Assembly (NCBI GenBank): GCA_021613535.1
Contig: CP075493.1
Coordinates: 12,586,001 to 12,650,000, forward strand
From: Adineta vaga
Lineage: Eukaryota; Rotifera
Direction: 5' to 3'
DNA length: 64,000 bases
Positions 34,810-45,913 of this stretch are shown here, in pieces. Below the pieces are notes generated by a model. It searched no databases. It was not told where the DNA came from and was given only the letters and a program-made list of their open reading frames with translations. Numbering within the stretch: position 1 is the stretch's first letter; each line of letters opens with the position of its first letter. Position numbers and translations under genes: made by a program.

Positions 34810-35473
34810 TTAATTATCATCATCATCATCATGTGAACATAGAATGGCAAGGCAAGATACACAACATATGCAACAGCATACTAAACCTATGCAAGAATAA
34901 GAAAAAATAATTATACCAAAAATAAAATTAAACATCTGTTTTTCGCAGTAAGTGTTCAGCATGGAATCGTTGAATTGAACAGTAGGTTTAACTTTAAAAA
35001 CCCAAACGCTACCCTAATCAATATTTTATTAAGACAATAATATATTTAATTACATAATTTGACTTACAAGAATCAACCAGACGAATGCAAAGAGGCCGAA
35101 AGGTGCATTGATTAGTTTTACACATAGATCACATCCTTTTTCTGCCACTTCTGATGAACAACATAAACATTTTATAATTGCCTAATCCAAATACAGAAAT
35201 ATTATAGAATCCGATTATAATTAATCGAATGATTTAACATACTCCAACGATTGTTATTAGACTAGTCGTAATTCCAATTGAACCATAAACAATTAACCAT
35301 GTTGGAATCTTTGTTTGTATAGGGCATTCAGATTTTCTTGCTATGCCGACCCATAAGGAAGCAATTGATAAACTGGAGAGTACTAATGTAAAAACAATTT
35401 GAAATATTGTCTTATACATAGTAGTGACATGTCTGCTAAAAGTTTCAGCAAGATTTCTTACACCTTTCCCCAT
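34810..35473 (-). CDS. Four-helix membrane protein with Cys-rich helix and poly-Asp tail, 182 aa
   Basis: Three exons (35473-35243, 35181-35068, 35013-34810) give 549 coding bases with no stop. ATG 35473 is chosen (MGKGVRNLAETFSRH); an in-frame ATG further upstream would add an unlikely basic leader. Helices lie at about residues 22-42, 57-78, 100-116 and 145-172. The loop between helices 2 and 3 carries a KCLCCSSE motif, and helix 4 ends in VCCCICCVSCLAIL followed by HDDDDDN. The dense cysteines may be palmitoylated. The layout recalls tetraspan-type proteins, but no family motif is clear. A gap, 35474-36072, separates it from the divergent ankyrin-ART gene. Confidence 0.6.
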
Positions 35474-36072
35474 TTTAATGGTCAAAATTGCCCTAAAATA
35501 AATAATAGATAGAATCTTGAGGAAGAGAGTGTGAGTGTAAATGTGGATGCGATTATTTTTTTTTTCAATCAAATTCATATCCTTAGTTTTAATGAAGTTA
35601 TTAAAATGAAATGTAATGGATCCGAATAAGATGAAACTGGGACGAATTGTTAACTGAAGAAATTCAAGGTGATGGATTATAATTAAAACGAACTGACACG
35701 TAGGGATACTGTAGATATTTCTGAAAGTTTTTGAAAAATAAATGTCGAAATTCGCGTTACGAAACTCTTTTTAAAGGTAGATAACAAACTCTAACTATGT
35801 GTAATTTATTACGATGAAAATTCCGCGAAAACTACATACTCAGTTATTCGATGTTTTATGTTAACTTAAGAGCCCATATTTACCTGAAAAGACATGTGAA
35901 GCAGTATCGCTCTTATCTCATCGTTTTTTTACAACTTGGAAGAAAACGTTACTCATACATGAGAACACTTTGTTTGGATGATATACATAGCAAACGATAG
36001 AGATCACGTTAAATAAGAAAAAAAAATAAATCTTTAACAAATCAGAGACCATATTTACTATCAGTTTTTACA
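35474..36072. other. Divergent intergenic region
   Basis: About 600 bases between the tetraspan-like gene (minus) and the ankyrin-ART gene (plus). Promoters are expected here. No repeat, RNA or coding relic is recognised. Confidence 0.4.
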
Positions 36073-37242
36073 ATGGGTGGTAAGCATTCAACGAAAAATA
36101 AAAATGCCGAAATTGGTAAAGCGAGTGAATTCTATTGGGCATGTCGTCATGGTAATTATGAAAAAGTAAGAAGATTAATAAGAAACATGAATTATGAACA
36201 AATGTGTCAAATTGAACCGAACGGAAGTACGGCACTGCATGCCGCAACTTATTATGGTCATCACAAAATTGTAGAACTGCTTCTCGAACAAGGATGTTCT
36301 CGTACAACATTGAATCGACATGGCAATACTCCTTACGAAGAGGCTCAAACAGAGGGAATGCGTTCTATTTTTCATCGACCCACTTCTCAGCGATTTATTG
36401 ATGAAGAACCAAGTCAGTCATTCAAATTAAAGTCTGATTCCGATGAATCCGATGAAATCAGTGAAGATGTTCCTGATGATTGGGTGAAAGGATATGCAAC
36501 CACGAGAGGTGCACATGAGGCTAATTTAATGCATGCAATAGCGCGAGCACCACTATTAATGAGAAAATTCTTACAAACTCGATTAGAAGCAGATTGTAAG
36601 GAATCGTTCGAAAATTTTCTTCATGAAACTCTTGATGAAGATGATCCTTTTCGCATTCGTGTTATTAGTCTCTTTAACGAATATAAACAGCAACGAGCAA
36701 TTGAACCTTTATTTACATTGTATACATTGGAAACACCAATCTATGGAGCACTACAAGATGATTGTGAAACACTTACTGCGCTACTTTACATGCATTTACC
36801 TGCTTTGAGAGATCGCGCTTATAAAGGTATCGCTTATCGTGGTGCACGAATGACACATGATGATATCCAAGCATATCGATGGACATTTTCGCAACAGGGA
36901 CGTGTACTCGAAACACGTACACTTCAATCCATGTCGAAAAAGAAAGAAAAAGCATTGGAATTCGCAGGAAAATCACACAGTTCAAAATCGTTTTCCGTTC
37001 TATTCATATATGATTTTCCGGAAGTTTGTCGAACAGCCATTGATTTAACTAAAATATCCGATACAAAATCAGCATTGTCGGAATTTCAAGATGAAGAAGA
37101 AGTTACTTTACTACCTTTTACTTTATTTAAAGTATGGGACATGAAAACTGACAGTAATAATAATAAACATTATCGAATAACATTACGTAATATTCCAGTA
37201 CAGAAGAAATCGATCGCAGCAGCTATGTTAAATATGAATTGA
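36073..37242 (+). CDS. Ankyrin-repeat protein with C-terminal ADP-ribosyltransferase-like domain, 389 aa
   Basis: A single exon with ATG at 36073. The N-terminus MGGKHSTK fits an N-myristoylation signal (Gly2, Ser6) plus basic residues, so membrane attachment is likely. Residues about 17-110 are two to three ankyrin repeats (ASEFYWACRHGNYEKVRRLI, GSTALHAATYYGHHKIVELL). An acidic linker (SDSDESDEISED) follows. Residues about 165-385 hold an R-S-E type mono-ART domain: KGIAYRGARM (R, about 256), ETRTLQSMSKKKEKALEFAG (Ser region, about 283-300) and FQDEEEVTLLPFTLFKV (the E-x-E loop, about 337). The Ser motif is TLQSMS and not the common STS, so activity is probable but not certain. It would modify arginine residues near membranes. 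The family is expanded in bdelloids. Confidence 0.82.
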   Translation: MGGKHSTKNKNAEIGKASEFYWACRHGNYEKVRRLIRNMNYEQMCQIEPNGSTALHAATYYGHHKIVELLLEQGCSRTTLNRHGNTPYEEAQTEGMRSIFHRPTSQRFIDEEPSQSFKLKSDSDESDEISEDVPDDWVKGYATTRGAHEANLMHAIARAPLLMRKFLQTRLEADCKESFENFLHETLDEDDPFRIRVISLFNEYKQQRAIEPLFTLYTLETPIYGALQDDCETLTALLYMHLPALRDRAYKGIAYRGARMTHDDIQAYRWTFSQQGRVLETRTLQSMSKKKEKALEFAGKSHSSKSFSVLFIYDFPEVCRTAIDLTKISDTKSALSEFQDEEEVTLLPFTLFKVWDMKTDSNNNKHYRITLRNIPVQKKSIAAAMLNMN

Positions 37243-38384
37243 AACGATAAACAATCAACTTCAAAAACATATCTTTAGATCAAAAATCTATATATAAAGG
37301 GGGCTTCATAATAACTAAGGATAAATTCTAATACGTATGTTTCATACTACTGTTTGACCTAGGAGGCTGATATTTTTATCATATGTATATCTCATCATGA
37401 TCTTTTATTTTCGAGAGTTTCAGCTCTCTAGCATTAACTAATGGTGGGTATGCGTCAGCAATAAAAGAGAGACCTTAACTGCCAATCACACTTTCAATAT
37501 GCAAACAATCATCAATGAGCGTAACCACCTGAAGTGTTGTTATGAATCCTATTGTGTTATAGGTGGAATATTGACATGATTGAGAAGCTCATTCAGCAAA
37601 ATAAAGATCGAAAGACATGGTATAATATTTCAATGGCTGTATTGGCAAGTGATAATGAGGAATAAGAATTATGGTTTCGAATTATGAGTTGAGATAAATG
37701 AATAGTAAATAACCTAGCAGGTATTCTAATATACTTTCTATTAAAGATTCAATTTCTGAAATAAATCTATGATATTTGAGAGTTGTATGTACATGGACAG
37801 TGAAATGTTGATAAATATTGATCAGAAAATTGAATAAAATCTATGCATGATGTAAAAAGAGTGAGAATGAAAAAAAACAAAAATCATCAGTATTAAATAG
37901 ATACTTGTGTAGTGTATACATTATTGTCAAACAACATTTTCTTTTTATGTTGGAGGAATACTACTGAGATAGTTTAATGCGCTCAGTTTCCGTTTAATTA
38001 ATTGCCGGGATAGATATTGCTTAATGATTATAGAAGTACCAGTCAGAACTAGAGTTTGTGCTGTTAAATCATGAATTACATTGAATACTCTTAAAAAATA
38101 ATTTGAAATCATATCGATAAAATACCTATATAGTAATGTGCTATTATTGTGTAACGACGTTTTACTAAAAGAAATCTAATTGAAAGAAAGATTTATTTAT
38201 TAAATTATTATATATGAAAAAGTAACCATGACATGATTGAATTTAGAACGTTGTTAGATTGAATAACTTATATAAAAAGAAAAGAACAAAGAAGATTTGT
38301 TCGAGGGTGAGGATAAATGAATTTAGTAGCTAGTATATATATGACTGATAGTTCACTCTATCGCATTGATCAGTCATGTGCTAT
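37243..38384. other. Convergent 3' intergenic region, 1.1 kb
   Basis: This lies between the ankyrin-ART gene (plus) and the hydroxylase relic (minus). It is AT-rich with no open frame of merit, and nothing identifiable was found. One short G-rich piece (GAGGGTGAGG at about 38303) resembles the palindrome tips seen elsewhere. Confidence 0.4.
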
Positions 38385-39138
38385 CTAGTTTTGTGATTGA
38401 TCACCATGTGTGCCGAATATTTGATCTAAATATTGAGCAATACCATAGTTAACAGTGAAATGTGTATGATGTTTGTTATGAAAATTGTCGGGAATAAAAA
38501 ATAAATTCATTGAACTATGTCCTTCGACATTGTACACAACGCCAACAATAATCCAAGCGAGAAATTGATTTATACTACAACCGAAAATTATAAATGGTAA
38601 AATATCACTTGTAGTTATAATAATCGATTCAAGAAACGATTTATACTCAGCAATATAACCGTTAACATCAATATATTGATGATGTTTTTTATGAATCCAA
38701 TAGAATTGTCGTTGATGAAGAAGCCAATGAATGATGTAAAAGAAAAAATCTGCTGATACGATGCAGAAAAAAACCATACTGTATTTTTAAGCAATGATTG
38801 TAATCGATTAAATGTAAAATTGGATAAGTATAGCACAAGCCTAAAAATAGCAATTCACCAGGAAGAATATCGATTAGTTTGAAATCAAAAGTTTGCTTTT
38901 TTATATTCTTAGGTTGAATAGTTCTGTACTTTTGCAAAAACGATGAATCTTTTATTTTAACGGATATATAACCAGCAGGATAATAGCATATGAAATTTGC
39001 TAACCAATGGAAAAATGGATAATAAATCGATGAATATTGTTGATTAATATTCAAATATTTATCGAAGAATAACTGAACCAACACACATGCGAGAGAAATT
39101 TTTATAAAAAATACTAAACTTTTCAAATAAGCATCCAT
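38385..39138 (-). pseudogene. Fatty-acid hydroxylase / sterol-desaturase superfamily gene with a single-base frameshift
   Basis: A membrane di-iron oxygenase of the FA_hydroxylase group. ATG 39138 begins MDAYLKSLVFFIKI; about 120 residues of membrane helices follow (LIDILPGELLFLGLCYTYPI). At an A7 run on the plus strand (38767-38773; T7 in the gene) the frame must drop one base to continue into FFYIIHWLLHQ, FYWIHKKHHQ and FHNKHHTHF. These are the three histidine boxes (HxxxH, HxxHH, HxxHH) that bind the iron pair. The total length of 754 bases is one more than a multiple of three, which agrees with one inserted base. No acceptable intron explains the shift. It is a recent pseudogene or a homopolymer error. 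Related enzymes are cholesterol 25-hydroxylase-like and C-5 sterol desaturases; the substrate is unknown. Confidence 0.72.
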
Positions 39139-40166
39139 TATTAGAATGTTGATCTGAAAGAAGTAAAAAAAGAAGAAAACATGATGTTGTTTCTTTTCTT
39201 TTCATAAAATTGGCTGAGATCAGGCGAGGGTATACATTAAGAAAAAAAAACACTAATTACTATAAACGAGCGCGAAGTATAAGCTTAAAAACATTCGGAA
39301 ACGTGTATTTTCGTTCTTTGTTTTGATTTTATCGCAAACAAACTATGCAACAGAACAACTGAAAATAATCATCAACTCTTGATTATTCTGAAGCAATCAC
39401 ACAAGATGACTACGAATTGATGGTCGGAGAAAATTTGATTCGACGTAAAATCAACTAAGCAACGAACGACAAACTACGTATCTTAAGTAAAAAAGTACTA
39501 TCCTAGTTTCGAATATGTTCTGTCGATTGTAATTGCGTTAAACAGTTGATGAAAAAGGTAATGTTTCTTGAAAGATAGACTATTTATATCATTTAAACTG
39601 ATGTAACGATAAAAAAAACTTTCGATGAACGTTCAAGAGGTCATAATTACATGTAAATCTACATCACATGCATAATCACTCTATCACTTCATCTTTATTT
39701 AGAGTCACACCTAAGTGAACTACTGTTTTATCCAAACATACGCTTCGATATTGCGCGGAGGCGAAAAATATTTTCTCTTTGGAATGTTTTTGTTCATGTG
39801 ATATTCTGTCCTTTAGCGTTATGTAACGATATCATAATATTGTTTTGTTTTTTTATACATACTCATATTTCCGACGGCGATAAAAACAATTGAAAAATGA
39901 CTATACATCTATCCTTATCCTTTGATACAGTTTCTACTCTGTCGTTTTTGTCGTCTCCGATACTAAATCGTCCATTCGTATAGTCGTAGATTGACACGTG
40001 TCTTATTGTTTATTTAATGTGTTTGTATCGTTCGTTGACGTTTCTAAGACCGTGAAAAAAACAAAAAAACTTAAATTATATTTTAAGTTATGTACGGCAG
40101 AATAGTGGTGCAAGGTGAGTATATGATTCGAATAATGCTGAAGAAATTTTAATGAATTAATAAGTT
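39139..40166. other. Intergenic, about 1 kb
   Basis: AT-rich sequence upstream of the hydroxylase relic and downstream of the GH43 gene. No gene, repeat or RNA is recognised in it. Confidence 0.4.
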
Positions 40167-41630
40167 TTATTTTGCAGACAAAGAAAGACAAAGACAGAGA
40201 AAAAATAATGATATGACTAACGTCATATTATGACTATTACTAACATTTATAGAAAGTAAATCCATTGAGTATATCTCGCCTGGCACTATTCCGATATTTG
40301 TGAAAACTATTGTATTTTGTCCCTTTTGCAATTCAACAGAAATTAAAATTGAACTCCAATTGTCTGAATAGAGAATATCAATCGTTTGAGTAGCATTATT
40401 ATTGATCGTAATCAGATAATTCGTCGTATTGGTACGCTCTTTTGAACGAACTTGTACTATGACAGTATAGAATCCTGTTATGTCTACGTCAACATTGAAT
40501 GTAACATGTTGTGCTGATGGATATAACTGATAACGTTGTCGTCGAGGTTCACCTTGAGGTAGAGGAATAGGCTTGTTAGGATCTAAGAGTTCATTCAAAA
40601 TTGGTGTTCCATCTTGTTTATTCCATATAAATGGTTGAATTCTAATCTGTCTTGTCCATCCTGATCCATTGTATGCTGCCGTATGAAATATTAACCAGTT
40701 ATCACTAGTTAAACTTCCATGACCTGGTCCAAATAAACCATTTCCACTTTTGAGAATAGGTTCCGATCGTTTTTGCCATGATGTTGAATTCATTGGATCA
40801 GCATATTCATTAGCAGTTATCAATCCCATACAATAATCATTTGTCCAACTGCCTGAAGCAGAAAAGACTATACTAATAGTTTTATCGTAAATAATGACTT
40901 CAGGGCCTTCATTAACGTGTGGTGAATGATTAATTTCCCAAGGATAGTTGGGCCTAGCAATTTCGACACGCTTTGAATCAATGGTATATGGATTAGACAT
41001 ATGAGCGATGTATAGAATCTTACACAAAAGAAAACATAATTAAAGTGAATAGAAGGACTGAAATCTTACTTGCATAACATCAACATCTCCCTCCCATCCG
41101 GACCATATAAAGTACAAATTATTTGTCAGTGGATGTTCAAATACTGTTCCATCAATTGCCCATTTATTTGAGTCATCTGTTAGTTGACCTCGGAATGTAA
41201 ATTCACCTTGAAATGGATCATCATTTTCATTTTCCAAAACAAACATTCGATGATTTGCATTATTACTATCACAAGTAGTAGCAGCGAAATAAACATACCA
41301 TTTCTTTTGAATAAGATGAAGTTCAGGTGCCCAGACATCTCGGCATGCTGTCGTATTGTTTGGTAACCAAATAATTTTTGGTTCTCCTAGATCAAGTGTA
41401 GATAAATAACGCGATCGCCATATGATGATATTGATCTGAGTAGATTTCGTTGCATAGTAAAAACCATTCGTGGGATGTTTATATACCCATGGATCAGCAC
41501 CATCTTGAGAGATAAACGGATAGAATGTATCAACAATAGTATAATTACTAATTGTTTTCGAAGTTTTGAAATATGCACTGTGAACCAGTGTAATCAGAAA
41601 TAGAAACAACAATACACGTGTCATTATCAT
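40167..41630 (-). CDS. Secreted glycoside hydrolase family 43 enzyme with C-terminal GPI-type tail, 470 aa
   Basis: Two exons (41630-41070, 41018-40167) join in phase 0 (VMQ-ILYIAH). A signal peptide (MIMTRVLLFLFLITLVHS) leads into a five-bladed GH43 fold. The three GH43 carboxylates are visible: the general base Asp in QDGADPWVYKH (about residue 46), the modulating Asp in KWAIDGTVFEH (about 159) and the acid Glu in HVNEGPEVII (about 228). GH43 enzymes release arabinose or xylose from plant polysaccharides. Residues about 325-445 form a beta domain like a carbohydrate-binding module (YPSAQHVTFNVDVDITGFYT). The last 20 residues (MTLVISLFFLCLCLSLSAK) are a hydrophobic tail typical of GPI anchoring, so the enzyme would sit on the cell surface. 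GH43 is bacterial or fungal in origin as a rule, which makes horizontal transfer likely. Confidence 0.87.
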
Positions 41631-42184
41631 TGAAGAACACGAGAATATGATCTCTTTGCATGTATCTTTACATCTATCTTCAAGTTAGAATCGTATATTT
41701 TTCTCTGCTATGTCATATAAACTGATAAGATTCCTTCGCTTTCTATTTCAATAATTGTAAAAAAAACATAAAATACACTTATTGCACTCATTAATGCATT
41801 ATAAAAAAAAAGATTTTCGATTGTAATGAGCGAATATATCGTCGTCATTTTTTTACTTAACAATAGAATGTTAATGAATTCGGAGAGCATTACATTTTCA
41901 ATGTACATATGTATTTTTGCATTACCATTACGTTTTTAATTCATTTTGCTTTTTTTCATCTATTTTGTGTCAATTTATTTTCCTATTTTTCTTAGTCATG
42001 CAAAGTATTACCCTAGCTCAAAATATTTATTTATCTTTCTCATCAATCGTCACAATTAGCGACATGAGAGCCTGATTTTTTGCTCGCACGGAATAAAATA
42101 TACTTCCTTGTGAATATCTCAGCATATACTTGGTAGTAATATAAATATCAACACTATTTCTTTCATTTTTCAAGTGGATAAAAA
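41631..42184. other. Divergent intergenic region
   Basis: About 550 bases between the GH43 gene (minus) and the galaxin-like frame (plus). It is AT-rich. It must contain the missing first exon of the galaxin-like gene if that gene is real, but I cannot identify it. Confidence 0.4.
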
Positions 42185-42421
42185 TTGCATGTATTAACTA
42201 CAGTATTAGTTCTGCTTGTTTTACTTACAATTTCCTGCTATAAAAACGTCGAAGGTGCTTCTTGTGGCGCTTATAATTCAGCGTTTTACACTTGCTGCAA
42301 TGGTGTACTTACGTTTGGTATAGGACAATCATGCTGCGGTACGAAAGCTTACAGCTTCGCATTCTCTACATGTTGTAATGGTGCCCTTACATTCGGAAAA
42401 CGTTTGTCATGCGGTAAGTGA
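42185..42421 (+). CDS. Short cysteine-rich galaxin-like secreted peptide (start uncertain), about 78 aa
   Basis: The frame begins with a hydrophobic secretion signal (VLVLLVLLTISCYKNVEG). Two imperfect repeats of about 26 residues follow: SCGAYNSAFYTCCNGVLTFG and CCGTKAYSFAFSTCCNGALT. The CCG...Y...CCNG spacing matches galaxin repeats, found in coral skeleton and symbiosis proteins and in other invertebrate secreted proteins. No in-frame ATG exists: the frame opens at a TTG with a TAA just before it. Either the first exon lies upstream, or the start codon has been lost. The end could be the TGA at 42419, or a donor at GCG|GTAAGT could lead to a further exon. Codon pattern and repeat structure make coding origin likely. 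Confidence 0.5.
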   Translation: MHVLTTVLVLLVLLTISCYKNVEGASCGAYNSAFYTCCNGVLTFGIGQSCCGTKAYSFAFSTCCNGALTFGKRLSCGK

Positions 42422-42649
42422 TAACAATCGATAACTTCAACAATAACATTTAAAAAATTTTCACTTTTGTATTTTTTCTTAATTTCAATTTTTAACTACT
42501 TCTAAATTCTATATACGAAAAAGAACGTATAAAACATTTGCTTTTTTATGTCTTATTTATATACACCCGCATTTTTTTGCTTTGTTTCAAAAAATAAAGA
42601 TTATTTTTATTCCAGAATATATTGATAAAATATTAATATAAATGATATT

Positions 42650-43096
42650 TCACTCTTTTCCTTTAACACAAAATGCTCGCACTCCTTTTGGAACCATAAA
42701 CGATGATCCATCATCAGAATATGATATATCACATTTGATCGCTTTTAGTTGTGGATACTGATCCAAATTGTCAATAATCTGTGTTAATGCTTCCTCAATC
42801 ACCTTTGGTTCAAGTTGACTTTGTCGCATATGTCCATTCTTGAATTGTGCAGCAATAAATTGGGCAGTACAACCATTTTTTCCCACCATCATACTATACA
42901 TACCGTCAGTAAGTGCATGATATAGAGCATCGATCACTTGCTGTAAATCTTCTGATTTCAATCGAGTTGTTGTTTTCGAATGATCAGGTAAACGTGAAAA
43001 TTCATTTTTATCAAATGCTAATGAACCACTAGCTGCATTCATAGCAACTGTCAATTCACAGACTCGTCGAAATGCTTCGTCGTTTTGATTAGACAT
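42650..43096 (-). CDS. Uncharacterised soluble protein, 148 aa
   Basis: ATG at 43096 (MSNQNDEAFRRVCELTVAMN). It is a mostly helical protein with a repeated pattern of polar and hydrophobic residues (LQQVIDALYHALTDGMYSMM, VIEEALTQIIDNLDQYPQLK) ending in a short beta piece (AIKCDISYSDDGSSFMVPKG). No signal peptide or membrane segment is present. Codon use is clearly protein-coding compared with the flanking DNA. I do not recognise the family. Confidence 0.62.
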   Translation of the reverse strand: MSNQNDEAFRRVCELTVAMNAASGSLAFDKNEFSRLPDHSKTTTRLKSEDLQQVIDALYHALTDGMYSMMVGKNGCTAQFIAAQFKNGHMRQSQLEPKVIEEALTQIIDNLDQYPQLKAIKCDISYSDDGSSFMVPKGVRAFCVKGKE

Positions 43097-43750
43097 GAAT
43101 AAATATCACTGTCACTAAAATATTTATCTTAAAATTGAAACACAAGTCAGAAGAAATGTTTTTATATCATGAAAGAAAGTGCTAAAAGAGAAAAACAAGA
43201 TATGAATGTTACGTTGCAGTCTACACCCACCTTCAACAAACAATCAACAAGAGAGAAATTTGATGATTTCATATTCAAAACAATTCTGTTATTTATTTAG
43301 GATATCAAGTGAAAATAAAGGAAGTAACACATGGCTAATAAAAGTTATGACGTCAATTTTCAATTTATTTTGGGATTCAGACATATTTAATTCTACTGAA
43401 TTACCTTTTGATATTTACTGGAACAGAATTATTGAATTTGGAAATAACAGAAAGTGAAACGATTATCATTGACTATCCTTTTCTACTATTCACACTTTAC
43501 AAGCTATAGATGGCGGAATATGGCGAATCCTCGATATTCGTTGTTCTCTATCATAAGCGAGCCTTGTAATCATATACACACTCTCTCTATCAGTATAGAA
43601 GATTTATTTTAAATTTATTCTTTTTCCTTCTTATCGTATCAATCGAAATGTCGCACAGATTTATCAGGTCAAATTTTTTTATGCACGCATAGAGAAAGAG
43701 AAAAAAGATTATTCTGTGCTTTAACTTATTCGTTATTATTCTACGAAAGG
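43097..43750. other. Divergent intergenic region
   Basis: About 650 bases between the unknown gene (minus) and the SLC5 symporter (plus). An 83-codon frame at 43206 lacks an ATG and has AT-driven composition, so I treat it as chance. No other feature is seen. Confidence 0.4.
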
Positions 43751-45913
43751 ATGAAGTCACCAACATTGAATATTGTTGATTATATTGTTCTGGTAGTATT
43801 ACTATTATTGTCGGCTCTCATCGGTGTTATTTTTGGTTTCATTAAGTCAAAGAAAACGTCGACTGAGGAATATTTTCTAGGTATGTTGTGTACATATACG
43901 TAGAACACTTTTAAAATAATTTTCATTACCTTATATTTTAGCTGATGGAAAAATGCATGTATTTCCTACAGCATTAAGTATCATGGTTTCATTTCTTTCT
44001 GCTATTACTATATTAGGTACACCAAGTGAAGTATATATGTCAGGAACAATGTTTTGGTATCAAGGTAAGAGTGACTAAAATGATACTGTAGACTTGTATT
44101 TTCTCGTTTTTAGCTGCTGCGTGGAGTATTGCATCTATGATGACAGCTTTTATCTTTATGCCAAAATTTCGTGAAATGAAATTTACTAGTATCTATGAAT
44201 ATTTAGAAAAACGTTTTGATCAATCTGTACGAATATGTGCTTCTATTACTTTTACAATCTATATGGTGTGATTCGATTCGTTTCTATACACTCATACATA
44301 TACTTGATATTCTTGTATTTTTACAGTTTATTTATATGGCTCTTGTACTTTATGCACCAGCATTAGCATTAAGTCAAAGTATGCTAAAGAAACCGTAATA
44401 TTGTAGTTGATATGAAAATTAATTTGTAGCTACGGGATTAAATAAATGGGTGTCAGTGGTTTCTATCAGTGTTGTTTGCATTTTTTACTCATCCGTGGTA
44501 GGTATATATGAAAACAAACAAGAAATTCATCAGTCGACGTGCATCAATATATGTATATAATAGGGTGGTATGAAAGCAATTATTTGGACAGATGTTTTAC
44601 AAGCATTGGTTATGTATGCTGGTGTTCTTATTGGCATCATACATGGTCTAGTTCTGGTGGGCGGTTTCGAGCGAGCATTTTTAATTTCTCATCAAGGTCA
44701 TCGAATAGAATTTGATAAGTACATTGATTCATTTATTGATTAGTAATAGAAATTGATAGAGATAAGATATCTTTTAAATGTATTTTAGTATAAGTTTTGA
44801 TCCTCGAACACGTCATACAGTTTGGTCACTTTTAATTGGTAATTCTTTTAATGCATTATTAACCTATGGCTTTAATCAAATGCAAGTACAACGTTATATG
44901 TGTGTAAAATCGACACGAGGAGCACAAAAAGCTCTTTTCATCAATATGATTGGTGTTGCTAGTCTCATTCTACTTTCATGTTTAATGGGTGTTATTCTTT
45001 ATGCATATTATGCTGGTTGTGATCCATTTACAGCTGGTCGAATTCAAAATGTCGATCAAATTTTACCCTATTTCATTATGGAAACATTAGGTGATAAAAA
45101 AGGTATACCGGGATTATTTCTTGCTTGTGCATTTTCTGGCTCACTTTCGACTATATCATCTGGACTCAATAGTATGGCAGCCGTTCTAATTGAAGATATT
45201 TACAAAGGACTTATGGGACGAACATTGAGCAATGAACGTCAAGGTTATGTAGCCAAGCTAGTTTCCGTGGTTATCGGTATGATGATTGTACTTCTTACTT
45301 ATTTTGTTAGTCATTTGGGTTCGGTAATCAACGCTGCAATATCATTATCTAGTACACTTTGTGGACCAATCATGGGTGTATTCTTTCTTGGCTTTTTCTT
45401 TTCTCGAACAAATCGGATAGGTGCTTTAGCTGGATTCTTTGTTAGTTTAGCATTGCAATTATGGATTTTTATTGGTGTACAATTAACAAAACATCAACGA
45501 AGCAATCATCGATTACCATTATCAATACTCAATTGTACAGATATTGATGTTTTGACTAAAATGAATACTAGCACGACAACACCAATAAATAGCACGTAAG
45601 CATTGAAATTATCAATATGATTCGTTATATACTCTAAAGTTGTGTGCAACCTTCTAGATTTAATCCATTGCTTAATCTTTATTCAGTCAGTCATATGTGG
45701 TATACGCCAATTGCTGTAGGTACTGTCGTGATTGTTGGTATCGTCGTATCCTATCTCTACCATCCATTAAAACCAAATGAAGTCGATTCGAAATTAATTA
45801 TTCGTATGAGTGATATATGTCAATATTGTTGTTGGTCAAAGCGATGCCAAAATGCGAATAGTAATGTCGTGACCGCTGAAGATCATGACAAACAAGAAGA
45901 ATTACTTTCATAA
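43751..45913 (+). CDS. Sodium:solute symporter, SLC5 family (SMVT/SMCT-like), 8 exons, 580 aa
   Basis: Exons are 43751-43880, 43942-44064, 44114-44265, 44327-44378, 44430-44497, 44564-44718, 44789-45595 and 45658-45913. They total 1743 bases with an open frame. The protein begins MKSPTLNIVDYIVLVVLLLL and shows 13 or so helices with SLC5 landmarks: EEYFLADGKMHVFPTALSI, ALSQTTGLNKWVSVV, VGGMKAIIWTDVLQALVMY, YGFNQMQVQRYMCVKS and GLFLACAFSGSLSTISSGLN. The last two belong to the sodium- and substrate-binding core. The closest subgroup by pattern is the SMVT/SMCT type, which moves vitamins, iodide or short monocarboxylates with Na+. The C-terminal tail is cytosolic with CQYCCWSKRC. A splice of T-FNPLLNLY connects the last exon. 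The gene is intact; the substrate is unknown. Confidence 0.92.

Noticed and set aside
38747-38773. A 27-30 base mini-intron to explain the hydroxylase frame change
   Set aside because: Too short compared with all other introns, and its length is a multiple of three so it would not correct the frame.
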